Origin: Synechococcus sp. HK01-R
GTDB taxonomy: Bacteria > Cyanobacteriota > Cyanobacteriia > PCC-6307 > Cyanobiaceae
DNA: 64,000 bases
Assembly (NCBI RefSeq): GCF_014217855.1
Contig: NZ_CP059059.1
Coordinates: forward strand, 1,364,001-1,428,000
Direction of reading: 5' to 3'
In this document: one piece after another, positions 33,245 through 42,142 of the stretch
Numbering within the stretch: the first letter of the stretch is position 1
Layout: each line of letters begins with the position of its first letter
Program-made: the position numbers and the translations under genes
The notes under the pieces: generated by a model
Databases searched by the model: none
What the model was told of the DNA's origin: nothing
Seen by the model: only the letters and a program-made list of their open reading frames with translations

Positions 33245-33916
33245 ATGGGACTCCGTATTCCCTTTGCGCTGTTTGCTCTCGCTCTGCTGCTGGTGGGCTG
33301 CGGCGGGCGGGATGGCGCAAAGCCAGGCGGTGGCTCGGGCAGCGCTGAACCGCTGGACGGTCCGATCCGGATTGCGATCGATCTGAACGATCCGGCCCAA
33401 AGCAAAGGCACGTTGGTGCGTGGCAAGCAGCTCACCAGTTTTCAAGTGGGCTACGGCCGTTACGGCGTCACCTGTGCCGGCACCCGATTCGAGGAGGGCT
33501 ACACACCGCTGGGGCGCTTCAAGGTGAATGCGATTCTGAGCCGGGACCAGTTCGTGATGGCCCCGCAACTCATCAAGCAATCGGGCAAGAGCGAAGCTGA
33601 GCTCAAGACGATGCTGTTCAACAACATGAGCGCGATCGACTTCAGTGGCGATGGCGAGGTGGGGGAATACGGCATCGGCTACATCAGCCTGGAGCCGATC
33701 GACAGCGTGAAGCAGCCGTTCCGATTCAACGAGTACGCCGGCAAATTCCGCTGGTACAGCTTTGCGATCCACGGCAGCAACAACGAGGCGCGTGTCGGCG
33801 AGAAGGTCACCGGCGGCTGCCTGAATGTGAAGGAGCCGATCCTCAAAACCCTGCTCCAAACCGTGACGTTGGGGGATGAAGTGGTGGTGACGGCCAACGG
33901 CCCCTGCACACCCTGA
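33245..33916 (+). CDS. L,D-transpeptidase (YkuD)-like lipoprotein
   Basis: 223 residues with a lipoprotein signal (LALLLVGC) whose Cys begins a Gly/Ser linker. The catalytic part has GYTPLGRFKVNAIL, YSFAIHGSNNEARVG (His176) and TGGCLNVKEPILKTLLQ (Cys192), matching the His...[ST]-x-G-C-x-[RN] core of YkuD domains with the usual Arg replaced by Asn. It ends VTLGDEVVVT. It likely forms 3-3 crosslinks or attaches proteins to peptidoglycan in the periplasm. Divergence in the active-site end means activity should be checked. Confidence 0.7.
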   Translation: MGLRIPFALFALALLLVGCGGRDGAKPGGGSGSAEPLDGPIRIAIDLNDPAQSKGTLVRGKQLTSFQVGYGRYGVTCAGTRFEEGYTPLGRFKVNAILSRDQFVMAPQLIKQSGKSEAELKTMLFNNMSAIDFSGDGEVGEYGIGYISLEPIDSVKQPFRFNEYAGKFRWYSFAIHGSNNEARVGEKVTGGCLNVKEPILKTLLQTVTLGDEVVVTANGPCTP

Positions 33917-33975
33917 GCACGCCGCCGTCGGGCCGCCGCACGGATCTGCCTAGCCTCAAGCACCGTCTGGTTCAG

Positions 33976-34140
33976 ATGACCATTCCCTTCGGCGAGCCCG
34001 AACCGAGTGATCGGCTGCTCAACCGATCGGTGGCGTCCACCCGGCTGAAAGCCTGGCTGAACACGCGTTTGCGTCAGCTGGCCTCGGCGCAGCGCATTCA
34101 GGATGCGCGGGCTCTGCGCAGGGAGTTTTCGCTCGAGTGA
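33976..34140 (+). CDS. Small protein, 54 aa, coupled to FAD oxidoreductase
   Basis: ATG at 33976: MTIPFGEPEPSDRLLNRSVA..., a basic helical protein ending ARALRREFSLE. Its TGA overlaps the ATG at 34140 of the next gene (TGATG). Position and start-stop coupling support a real gene; function unknown. Confidence 0.55.
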   Translation: MTIPFGEPEPSDRLLNRSVASTRLKAWLNTRLRQLASAQRIQDARALRREFSLE

Positions 34141-35762
34141 TGGCCATGACGGAACAATCCAGGCCTTCCCACGTGGTGGTGATCGGCGCAGGCTGGGCTG
34201 GCTGGGGAGCGGCCAAGGCCCTCGGCGAAGCCGGAGTGCGTGTGACCCTGCTGGATGGGATGGCGGATCCCACCGGCAGCACGCCGCTCATCACCGCCAC
34301 CGGTAAGCCGTTTGAAGCCGGCACCCGTGGCTTCTGGAGGGACTACCCCAACATCAATGCCCTCACCGCCGAGCTCGGCCTCAGCGATGTGTTCACCGAA
34401 TTCACCACCAGTGCCTTCTGGTCGCCCGATGGTCTGGAGGCCACGGCGCCGGTGTTCGGGGATGCGCCCCAGTGGCCGAGTCCTTTGGGACAGGTGGCAG
34501 CAACGCTCACCAACTTCAAGCGCCTGCCGATCGCCGATCGGTTGAGCATCGCCGGTCTGCTGATCGCCATGCTGGATCTGCAGCGCAGCGAGCAGGTGTT
34601 CAGGCGCTACGACGCGATCAGCGCCCAGGCCCTGTTCGAGAAGCTGGGCATCAGCGAGCGCATGATCCACGACTTCCTGCGGCCGATCCTGCTGGTGGGA
34701 CTGTTCAAGCCGCCCGAAGAGCTCTCGGCGGCGGTGACGATGGAGCTGCTCTACTACTACGCCCTCGCGCATCAGGATTCATTTGATGTGCGCTGGATCA
34801 AGAGCAAGAGCCTTGCCGAACAGCTGATGGCCCCCCTGGCCCGAAGGCTCGTCGAGCACCACGGCCTGAGGGTGCTGGGGGGCACGCTGGCCACGGGATT
34901 GAACCTCACGCCCGATGGATCGGCGGTTGCTTCGGTGGCAACCCGTGCGGTTGAAACGGGTGAGCAGGGGCTGATTGAAGCGGTGGATGCGGTGGTTCTG
35001 GCCGTGGGCGCCAAGGGGATGGGCGCGTTGATGACGGCCTCGCCGGCCTGTGCTGCTGCCGTTCCGGAGCTGGTCGAGGCCGGCAGGCTTGGTGCCATTG
35101 ATGTGGTGTCGGTGCGTCTGTGGCTCGATGCCTATGTGGAGGTTGCCGATCCCGCCAATGTGTTCTCCCGTTTTGAGGCGTTGCGGGGAGCCGGTGGCAC
35201 CTTCTTCATGCTCGATCAGCTGCAGAAGGGGGAGGAAGCAGCCCTGTGGGGCGGGGAGCAACCCCAGGGTTCGGTGATTGCCAGCGACTTCTACAACGCT
35301 TCGGCCATCGCGGCCCTCAGCGATCAGGAGATCGTGGCGTTGTTGATGCGGGAGCTGTTGCCGGTGGCCAATCCCGCCTTTCACACCGCCACGGTGCTGG
35401 AGGCGGAGGTGAAGCGCTATCCGGGGTCGGTGTCGCTGTTTGCACCGGGGAGTTTCAAGCAGCGGCCGCCCCTGGAAACGGCGCTGCCATCGATCGTGTG
35501 TGCCGGCGACTGGGTGCGGATGGGCAGCCGCGAGCATGGCGCCAAGGGTCTGTGTCAGGAGCGGGCTTATGTGTGTGGCCTGGAGGCCGCCAATTCCCTG
35601 ATTCGTCGTTGGGTCGTCACGACTCCCACCGCCTCGGCCAGGGAACACCCCGTGATCCCGATCCGCGCTGATGAACCGCAGGTGCTGATCGGTCGCGCCT
35701 TGAATGCTCTGGTGATGAACCCGGCGGAAGCTCTGGGTCTGCGCTGGCCGTGGTTGCCATGA
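34140..35762 (+). CDS. FAD-dependent oxidoreductase, phytoene-desaturase-like
   Basis: 540 residues. The dinucleotide fold opens VVVIGAGWAGWGAAKALGEAG with E/D at its end (LLDGMADP). In the middle FKPPEELSAAVTMELLYYYALAH and FKQRPPLETALPSIVCAGDWV, with G-x-x-G-A-x-x-S-G-x-x-A-like HGAKGLCQERAYVCGLEAAN, match carotenoid desaturase-type flavoproteins. It is not phytoene or zeta-carotene desaturase itself by overall feel. Its last bases overlap the start of the POR-like SDR (ATGA), so the two probably act together in pigment or terpenoid metabolism. Confidence 0.75.
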   Translation: MAMTEQSRPSHVVVIGAGWAGWGAAKALGEAGVRVTLLDGMADPTGSTPLITATGKPFEAGTRGFWRDYPNINALTAELGLSDVFTEFTTSAFWSPDGLEATAPVFGDAPQWPSPLGQVAATLTNFKRLPIADRLSIAGLLIAMLDLQRSEQVFRRYDAISAQALFEKLGISERMIHDFLRPILLVGLFKPPEELSAAVTMELLYYYALAHQDSFDVRWIKSKSLAEQLMAPLARRLVEHHGLRVLGGTLATGLNLTPDGSAVASVATRAVETGEQGLIEAVDAVVLAVGAKGMGALMTASPACAAAVPELVEAGRLGAIDVVSVRLWLDAYVEVADPANVFSRFEALRGAGGTFFMLDQLQKGEEAALWGGEQPQGSVIASDFYNASAIAALSDQEIVALLMRELLPVANPAFHTATVLEAEVKRYPGSVSLFAPGSFKQRPPLETALPSIVCAGDWVRMGSREHGAKGLCQERAYVCGLEAANSLIRRWVVTTPTASAREHPVIPIRADEPQVLIGRALNALVMNPAEALGLRWPWLP

Positions 35763-36739
35763 AACGACTCTTGATCACGGGCGCCAGTTCGGGCATCGGT
35801 CTGGAAGCGGCTCGGCGTCTCGCTCGCAGTGGCCATCAGCTCACGTTGTTCTGTCGCACGGCCGAGCGAGCCGATCAGACGGAGCAGCAGCTGCGAGCTG
35901 CCGGAGCGGCGCCCAGTCAGATCGCCTGCATCGCCGTGGATCTGGCGGATCTGGCGAGCGTGGAGCGCGCCTGCCAGAAGCTGCTGGATCAAGGGCAACC
36001 CCTGGATGGCCTGGTGCTGAATGCCGGCCAGCAGCGTGCCGGAGCCGCCGCGCCCGTGTTCACGCCCCAGGGGATTGAAATCACCTTCGCTGTGAACCAG
36101 CTGGCCCACCAGTTGATCGCCGCCCGGCTGCTGCCGTTGCTGCAAGCGGGGCCGCAGCCACGGATCGTGATCACCGCGTCGGAGGTGCACAACCCCGCCA
36201 GCGGCGGAGGGCGTGTGGGCCAACCGGCTGACCTGGGGGATCTGGCGGGGCTTCGGGCGGGTGCCGGCTTCGTGATGCTCGATGGCAGTGATCGCTTCGA
36301 TGGCGACAAGGCCTACAAAGACAGCAAGCTCTGCAATGTGCTGCTGGGGCGCGAGCTCGATCGGCAACTGGAGGGCTCCATGCCGGTGATCAGCTGGAGC
36401 CCTGGGTTGGTGATTCCCCGCAGCAGCGAAGGCTTCTTCCGCCACAACCGCCAGAACAACCCTCTGGGGATGGCGTTGTTTGCGCTGGTGGCACGGGATC
36501 TGCTGCGTCTCACCGAATCGGTGCCGACGGCCGGTCGGTTGCTGGCTGATCTGGCCACCGATGCTGCCTTTGCGACCCCTGGCTTCAGTTACTGGAGCAA
36601 CCGGCTGGTGCGCCCGGGCCTGCATCGCTTTGAGGCCACGGCCACGAGTGCGGCAGGCGCCGATCACGAGCTGGCGGCTTCGTTATGGCAGCTTTCGGAG
36701 GCTTTGCTTCACAAGCCATGGGAGCGGGCCCAGGCGTAG
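35759..36739 (+). CDS. Protochlorophyllide-oxidoreductase-like SDR
   Basis: 326 residues from the ATG at 35759. NADPH motif TGASSGIG (7-14), NAG at about 95, and the active-site segment DKAYKDSKLCNVLLGRELDRQ, close to the LPOR signature YKDSKVCNMLT. The LPOR-type back end (PGLVIPRSSEGFFRHN, FSYWSNRL) is also there. LPOR reduces protochlorophyllide in light; this may be a paralogue with another substrate, since the catalytic-loop residues after CN differ. It is translationally coupled to the FAD oxidoreductase. Confidence 0.8.
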   Translation: MKRLLITGASSGIGLEAARRLARSGHQLTLFCRTAERADQTEQQLRAAGAAPSQIACIAVDLADLASVERACQKLLDQGQPLDGLVLNAGQQRAGAAAPVFTPQGIEITFAVNQLAHQLIAARLLPLLQAGPQPRIVITASEVHNPASGGGRVGQPADLGDLAGLRAGAGFVMLDGSDRFDGDKAYKDSKLCNVLLGRELDRQLEGSMPVISWSPGLVIPRSSEGFFRHNRQNNPLGMALFALVARDLLRLTESVPTAGRLLADLATDAAFATPGFSYWSNRLVRPGLHRFEATATSAAGADHELAASLWQLSEALLHKPWERAQA

Positions 36740-36767
36740 CCGAGAAACGCCACCACGTTGAACCTGA

Positions 36768-37259
36768 TCACCAAGGCCCAGAGAGGCGCCAGGGTAAGCC
36801 TGATCTCAAGCTCGATCTTGATGCGCTGAAGCGGCTCGGGCGCAGCTGTTCTTCAAGGAAGGGATCGGCGGAGCCGACATCCACGAGCAGGCTGTCGTCC
36901 CGGCGATGACCATCCTCGAGTAGGGCCACGCCATCCCAGGCCCGCCAGCTTGCCTGCGCCTCGGCGCTGTTTCCGAGAAAATGGCTGAAGGCCTTCTGCC
37001 CCCATGGGCAGGCGCTGGGATGGCAGATCGGTGCCACCGCTGAAACAGAGCGGTAGCGCTGCGGATGACGCAGGCCCAGCACCGTGGGAAAAAGTCCTTC
37101 GGGATCGGCTCCCGAGAGGGTGTAGGCATCGGTGTGGCACACCCCTGTGGCTACCACCTTCAGCAGCACCTCTCCGGCCTGGGGCGGGGCCACGTCGATC
37201 TCGGTGACATCGAGGGGTTCACAGGGAGCCCAGGCCACGGCAGCTCTGGCGCGAATCAT
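36768..37259 (-). pseudogene. Fused remnant of glutathione-dependent formaldehyde dehydrogenase (adhC) and S-formylglutathione hydrolase (fghA)
   Basis: Residues 1-61 ([20 protein letters not shown]...[19 protein letters not shown]...FPTVLG) are the N-terminus of class III alcohol dehydrogenase, ending exactly before HEGAGIVE would follow. The frame then continues with [20 protein letters not shown] and [18 protein letters not shown], the middle of S-formylglutathione hydrolase, then [17 protein letters not shown] deletion must have joined the two genes of a formaldehyde-detoxification operon. The end is also altered. The ORF is open but cannot encode either enzyme. Confidence 0.8.
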
Positions 37260-37336
37260 GGGCAGATGCTGATCGGCTCATCCTTCATCTTGGCCATGGT
37301 CGGCGCCAGTGCTGCGTGTTCGAGATGGGTCGTGGA

Positions 37337-38191
37337 TCAATCCGCTGCGTCCAGTGCACAGCGAAAACCCATATGGCATGTGGACGTATCCAAGGTTTGC
37401 CCAATCAGGGCTGAAGGCCTGTAGCGCTTGCAGTAATTATCCGCGCACAGGAAGGAACCTCCCTTCACGATGTGGCGTTGTTGTTCAGCTTTCGGAGTTG
37501 GATAGGCCGATGACGTCCATTCCCAGACGTTTCCGCAGACATCCATCAGGCCGTAGCCGTTGGCCGGGAAAGCGCCAACAGGCGATGTCCATTCCCACCC
37601 GTCGAGACCATCGTTCTGCCAGGGGAATTCACCTTGCCAGGTGTTCGCCATCCAGCGACCGTTGGGATTGACGTCCTCCCCCCAGGCGTAGTCCGCATCC
37701 TTCAAGCCACCGCGGGCTGCTACCTCCCATTCCTCTGCGGTGGGCAGACGCCGATTGGCCCAGGTGCAGTAAGCGATGGCATCGGCGTAGGCGATGTGAA
37801 CGACAGGGTGATCGTCCAGATCAGCAATGGAACTGCCGGGCCCCTGAGGATGTTGCCAACTGGCTCCAGGAACAAGCGCCCACCACTGGCGAGGCTGAGA
37901 GCGATCCACGGCCGATGGTGGCGCCTGAAACACGATGGATGCGGGTTGACGCTGTTCCGGGGTCAGTAATGGATAGACCTGTGGATCGGCGGGTCGCTCA
38001 GAGATCGTGCGGTACCCGCTGCTGCGCACGAAGTGAGCAAATTCTCTGTTGGTGACGGGTGATCGTTCGATCTGGAATGCGGGCAAATCGATCTCCCGAC
38101 TGGGTGCTTCCTCCGGGTAGAAGCGATCCGATCCGATCCGGTATCGACCGGCAGGGATGTGCACCAGTGAGCTAAGGGAATCAAGGCTCAT
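37337..38191 (-). CDS. Formylglycine-generating enzyme (SUMF1 family)
   Basis: 284 residues. The FGE-sulfatase domain is complete: HIPAGRYRIGS, ERSPVTNREFAHFV, DDHPVVHIAYADAIAYCTWA, RLPTAEEWEVAARGG, YGLMDVCGNVWEW. The active-site segment KGGSFLCADNYCKRYRPSA has cysteines 249 and 254, five apart as in human FGE. It oxidises the sulfatase Cys to formylglycine. It is the last gene of the sulfatase operon, overlapping the DUF4345 gene by 11 bp. Confidence 0.9.
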   Translation of the reverse strand: MSLDSLSSLVHIPAGRYRIGSDRFYPEEAPSREIDLPAFQIERSPVTNREFAHFVRSSGYRTISERPADPQVYPLLTPEQRQPASIVFQAPPSAVDRSQPRQWWALVPGASWQHPQGPGSSIADLDDHPVVHIAYADAIAYCTWANRRLPTAEEWEVAARGGLKDADYAWGEDVNPNGRWMANTWQGEFPWQNDGLDGWEWTSPVGAFPANGYGLMDVCGNVWEWTSSAYPTPKAEQQRHIVKGGSFLCADNYCKRYRPSALIGQTLDTSTCHMGFRCALDAAD

Positions 38192-38567
38192 GACGACGAC
38201 TCCAACACCGCAATCCCCAGAGTGTCAGCAACAGCTCTGATGCGGTGTAAACCAGGAAGATGGCACCTGGGCGACCATCGACGGCCAGGCTGAGGAGACG
38301 ACCGGCGGCGAGCCCGCCCATGAAGACCACTTCGCTGATCAGCGCCGTTGTCAGCAGGGCACCCCCTCGCAAGGCTCCCGTGATCCAGAGAGAGGCCATG
38401 CCCAGATACAGGCCCATGACTGCTCTGAAGACATGCGCCATGTTGGTTCCGCTGAACTGCAGATCCATCAGCTCGGGCAGCAGCGAGCTGGGGTTGATGC
38501 CGTAGCTGAGTGCAATGGGCAGAAGTCCCACCGCACTCAGCAGCAGATACCAACGCGCTTCTCTCAT
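38181..38567 (-). CDS. DUF4345 family membrane protein
   Basis: 128 residues with four hydrophobic helices: YLLLSAVGLLPIALSYG, FRAVMGLYLGMASLWITG, LLTTALISEVVFMGGLAAGR and AIFLVYTASELLLTLWG. The MDLQFSGTNMAHVFRAVMGLYLG stretch is the family signature. The start overlaps the stop of the DUF302 gene (ATGA). Its role in the sulfatase operon is unknown. Confidence 0.75.
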   Translation of the reverse strand: MREARWYLLLSAVGLLPIALSYGINPSSLLPELMDLQFSGTNMAHVFRAVMGLYLGMASLWITGALRGGALLTTALISEVVFMGGLAAGRLLSLAVDGRPGAIFLVYTASELLLTLWGLRCWSRRHEP

Positions 38568-39478
38568 CTCGATGCAGGTTGCTCCCTGGTCAATCCCTGC
38601 CCGAAGGTGTTGATCAAACGGGTGTTGATCGCCTGAAGCACTGGAGACACGGCCATGCCCTGACGAGCGGCGATCCAGGTGAGATCGTTGAAGCGCACCA
38701 CAACCTGGCCTTCGGCATCTCTGCGGATCAGCATCTTCTGGCAGAACGCATCCAGCCCGAGCAGGGTGGCGTCAGCCATCGCGCGGCCGCCGGGGCCTGG
38801 CCCCCCGAAGAGAACAAGGGTGACAGGTGCGCCTTGCTGGGCTGCCTCATCGGTGGCATTGAATCGGATCACCTCAAAGAGCACCGTGTCGCTCTGTTCA
38901 TCGATGATCTCGAGAACCCGCGCGAGGGTTTGATTCAGATCCAGTGGACTGGGGATGCTGACGATGCCATCTCCAGCTCTCTTGAAAGCAGGAACGACCT
39001 GAACCGCTGAATTCGGCACCTGCTGGAGAAGAGAGACCATGCTCCGGTCGTATTGCCCAGCCAGGGATGGATGGCTCAGCCCATGGCGCTGCAGCAGGGA
39101 GGCACCGCTCTGACGACTGACCCGGGGGGATAGCTCCGTTGTTGGCTGGTGGACGAGTACACGCAGGGGGAGTTCCAGCGCCAGGTCGGGATCAGCTTGC
39201 AACCAGCTGGTCTCCAGATCTGGATCACGAACCATCACCACCGTGGAGGGCGGCATGGGTGACCCGGCCTTGCGGGCGAGCCGGGCGTGATCAATGCTCA
39301 GGGCGACGGGCAGGGATGCTTTGCCGGCTCCTTGCTGCACCTGTTCAACAATCTTGTCGACGGCGTTCTGTCGGGCTTCGTCCTGGGCTTGAGCAGAGGG
39401 TGCGGACCATCCCGCCAAAGCGACGATCAGGGCGCAGCCAACAGTGAACGGAGCGCTCGCGAGGGAGAGACCTGCCAT
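38564..39478 (-). CDS. Exported DUF302 domain protein
   Basis: The ATG at 39478 overlaps the sulfatase stop (TGATG). Signal peptide MAGLSLASAPFTVGCALIVA...AQA. Two DUF302-like halves: VALSIDHARLARKAGSPMPP followed by LPLRVLVHQ, and later VLFEVIRFNATDEAAQQGAP followed by LPLDAFCQKMLIRRDAE. DUF302 proteins are small ligand-binding beta-alpha modules. It is co-exported with the sulfatase, so a helper or substrate-binding role is possible. Confidence 0.75.
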   Translation of the reverse strand: MAGLSLASAPFTVGCALIVALAGWSAPSAQAQDEARQNAVDKIVEQVQQGAGKASLPVALSIDHARLARKAGSPMPPSTVVMVRDPDLETSWLQADPDLALELPLRVLVHQPTTELSPRVSRQSGASLLQRHGLSHPSLAGQYDRSMVSLLQQVPNSAVQVVPAFKRAGDGIVSIPSPLDLNQTLARVLEIIDEQSDTVLFEVIRFNATDEAAQQGAPVTLVLFGGPGPGGRAMADATLLGLDAFCQKMLIRRDAEGQVVVRFNDLTWIAARQGMAVSPVLQAINTRLINTFGQGLTREQPASR

Positions 39479-41277
39479 CAATTCACTCTCCCGAAGGAAC
39501 TCCATGGGCTCCAGTCGTCGGCCACCGGCACAATCCCTTTCTCGCTGGCATAGATCTCGTATTGCGCGACCATGCGCTTGAGACGTTCGGGCTGGGCGTC
39601 GTCCAACGGTTGGGTTTCGCCAGGGTCAAGAACAATGTTGTAAAGGTGCCATTGGCCATCTCCCCACATGCCGCTGCGCTGGCGCATCACCTTGTAATCG
39701 CCGTCAATCAGGTAGGCATTGCCCATGAGTTCAAAGGCCATCCACTCACCCGGAAGGCGTGGTCTTGGCTTTGTGCCGGTGAGGTAAGGCTTGAGATCAA
39801 CACCGCTGCTGGGCACAATCTCGCGATCGCCGTAGCGACGCTCTGGCCGCTCCACACCCGCATAACTGAGGATGGTGGTGGCAAGATCCTTGACCCTGAC
39901 AGGTGCCGATTCGATGACGCCGGCCCGGGTGAAACCACTGCCCTCGGGTGGTCGGATGATCAACGGTGTGCGCACCCCGCCGCCAGCGACGAAGACCTTC
40001 ATCCACTGCATCGGGCCGGTGCTTCCGTTGGCCCACTCAGCGCCGTATTGCCAGTTGCTGTTGGCCTTGCCGATGTCATTGTAGGCATCGGAGTAGTTTT
40101 GTTGGATGTAGGACTTGCCGATTGGGTTGGTGATCACTCCTCCCTGTCCGTCGAAGGCTTCAGGGCCGTTGTCCGCCAGGTAGATGATCAGTGTGTTATC
40201 GAGTTGATTAGTATCCTCCAGGTAATCCAGCAACCGGCCGATGGATCGGTCCTGGTGGTCAACCATTGCGGCAAACGTTGCCATCACACGGGCCTGAACG
40301 CGCTTTTGCTCTGGCGACAACGATTCCCAGCGCCTGCGGACCAGCGGATTAGCAGGTGGCAGGCTCACGTCGGCAGGAATCACGCCAGTCGCCTGCATGC
40401 GTTTGAGCCGATCGGCTTTGAGGTCATCCCAGCCGAGAGCTAGGTAGTGGTCTTCGTACTGATCGATCAGCTCCTGCGGTGCCTGCAGGGGGAAGTGGGC
40501 GGTGGTGTAAGGAAGATAAGCAAAGAATGGTTGGCCTTCCTTTCGTCCTGCTTCGATGTACTCGATCAGTTGATTAGTGAACAGATCATCGGAATAAACC
40601 CCTTCAGGACGAGTGACGCGTTGACCATTTTCGTAGTAAGACTCTTTGCCGACGGGGGGAACCTTCCCCGCTTTTAGAGCGGCCTGAACTTTCGGATCCC
40701 GTTGATTCGGCAGGAATTCCTCGTCGTTCCAGTGGTTGCCGCCACCACTCAACATTCCATAGCTGCGCTCAAATCCCCACTGCGCAGGTCCTTCTCCTCC
40801 AGTTTTACTGCCACCTAAATGCCATTTTCCAGCCATCACGGTGTTGTATCCGGCATCTCTGAGCAGCTCGGAGATCATTACCGTATTGCGGGTGAGATAG
40901 CCCTCGTAACCGGGTTTACCCTTGGCTGGACCATACACGAGATAGTCGTAGGAACCGAGTCCTACTTCGATGTTGTTGTTGCCCGTGAGCAGCTCCGCCC
41001 GAGTGACCGAGCACACCGGCGTCACGTGGGAATTCGTGAAGCGCACACCCTCTGCCGCCAAAGCGTTGAGGTGAGGGGTTTGGATTTCTGATCCGTAAGG
41101 TCCGATGTCCGCGAGACCCATGTCATCCCCGACGATCAGAAGAACGTTGGGACGTGCGCCAGGCAATCGTGCTGTTCTGGATTGGGCTAGGCCATTGGGT
41201 GCCTGAATCAACAGCACTGAAAGCCAGCTCAGCAACAGGAAGGCAAAGCGCTGTCGGACAGGCATGAACAAGGGCAT
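39478..41277 (-). CDS. Exported sulfatase (arylsulfatase family)
   Basis: 599 residues with a signal peptide (FAFLLLSWLSVLLIQAPNGLAQ); start may be the ATG at 41265. Metal site N-V-L-L-I-V-G-D-D-M (Asp51-Asp52), modified-Cys motif C89-S-V-T-R93 followed by AELLTG, then GKWHLGG and HFPLQAP. The central Pro/Ala of C-x-[PA]-x-R is Val, uncommon but retaining Cys and Arg. A lid and NGPEAFDGQGG segment bring the second metal ligands. It hydrolyses sulfate esters in the periplasm, possibly of algal polysaccharides. It is the first gene of a four-gene operon including its FGE. Confidence 0.88.
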   Translation of the reverse strand: MPLFMPVRQRFAFLLLSWLSVLLIQAPNGLAQSRTARLPGARPNVLLIVGDDMGLADIGPYGSEIQTPHLNALAAEGVRFTNSHVTPVCSVTRAELLTGNNNIEVGLGSYDYLVYGPAKGKPGYEGYLTRNTVMISELLRDAGYNTVMAGKWHLGGSKTGGEGPAQWGFERSYGMLSGGGNHWNDEEFLPNQRDPKVQAALKAGKVPPVGKESYYENGQRVTRPEGVYSDDLFTNQLIEYIEAGRKEGQPFFAYLPYTTAHFPLQAPQELIDQYEDHYLALGWDDLKADRLKRMQATGVIPADVSLPPANPLVRRRWESLSPEQKRVQARVMATFAAMVDHQDRSIGRLLDYLEDTNQLDNTLIIYLADNGPEAFDGQGGVITNPIGKSYIQQNYSDAYNDIGKANSNWQYGAEWANGSTGPMQWMKVFVAGGGVRTPLIIRPPEGSGFTRAGVIESAPVRVKDLATTILSYAGVERPERRYGDREIVPSSGVDLKPYLTGTKPRPRLPGEWMAFELMGNAYLIDGDYKVMRQRSGMWGDGQWHLYNIVLDPGETQPLDDAQPERLKRMVAQYEIYASEKGIVPVADDWSPWSSFGRVN

Positions 41278-41605
41278 CGTTGTATGTCCTGATCGCTTAT
41301 AGCTCCATCTGGGTTGGGGGCAATGTATTCACCAGGAGCAGGTCGCCCATCGCCTTGCACTGATCGCAATGAACTGCATCGGAGAATGAAGTTTGAGCAA
41401 GCCCAAAAACTTCTGCACCTGAAACCCTGAGCCGCCGCTGGCGATGCCCAGCCGCAACATGCCCACCAATGTCGGCGGCGATCCCAAGGCCAAGTGCAGC
41501 GCAACTTCACGGACCCCGACAAGCGGGGTGGGCTGTGACTGTCGAACTGTGCAACACGCTCCTGGCACTCCACAGCTCGCCTGATCCCTTCCTGCTAACC
41601 CATCG
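41278..41605. other. Intergenic region, 328 bp
   Basis: Lies between the sulfatase operon and the divergent porin-like remnant. It should carry the operon's promoter. An open minus-strand frame (41329-41568) encodes SPPTLVGMLRLGIASGGSGF, which could be an old gene fragment, but nothing supports expression. Confidence 0.35.
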
Positions 41606-42132
41606 ATGACCGCTGTCCACTCCAGGCACCTGCATCACGCAACCGCTCCCCTGCTGCTGGCGTGCAGCCTGCTGCAACCGGCCCCCGCCCAGGCTGATCA
41701 CGCTGAGAACGGGGCAATGCCGGCATCGCCGAGGCAGACAACCAGCACACTCGAACCGAACACTGCCTCTGCAGTGGAACTGGCGCCTGGATAGGACGCG
41801 GCAGAAGGCAGCAACCCCTGGCGGGGCTCGGTGGAGCTCTATGGCTTTGCGCCCCTACGGGTCACGGGCAGCACCACCATCAAGGGCTTCGAGGCCGACA
41901 CGGACCTCGACCTGAGCGACATCCTCTCCGGCCTGAAGTGGGCCACGGCGCTGCGGGGCAGCGTGGAACGGGATCGACTGGGCCTGCTCACCGATCTGAG
42001 CTACGTGCGCCTGGGGGCCGAATCCGCCTGCACCACCCCGGGGGGCGCTTCATCGGTAAGGCCATGGTGTCCAACACCCTTGGCCTTTACGACCTGGCCT
42101 TGCGCTATCGATTCAGCTTGCTTGGAGTTTGA
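41606..42132 (+). pseudogene. Degraded outer-membrane beta-barrel protein gene
   Basis: A first ORF (41606-41794) has a signal peptide-like start (PLLLACSLLQPAPAQA) and ends in TAG. In the same frame, VELYGFAPLRVTGSTTIKGF and LSDILSGLKWATALRGSVERD, then LGLLTDLSYVRLGAE, form a classical porin-like beta-barrel repeat. The frame changes at the GGGGGG run near 42040 to RFIGKAMVSNTLGLYDLALRYRF and ends at TGA 42132. So there is one in-frame stop, one homopolymer frameshift and a missing 3' half. Confidence 0.75.
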
Positions 42133-42142
42133 AGCAGGCGCC

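Noticed and set aside
39562-40443. 293-codon plus ORF inside the sulfatase
   Set aside because: Antisense shadow of conserved sulfatase motifs; no ribosome site or domain.
41329-41568. 79-codon minus ORF upstream of the sulfatase
   Set aside because: No start signal or family; likely non-coding or an unrecognisable fragment.
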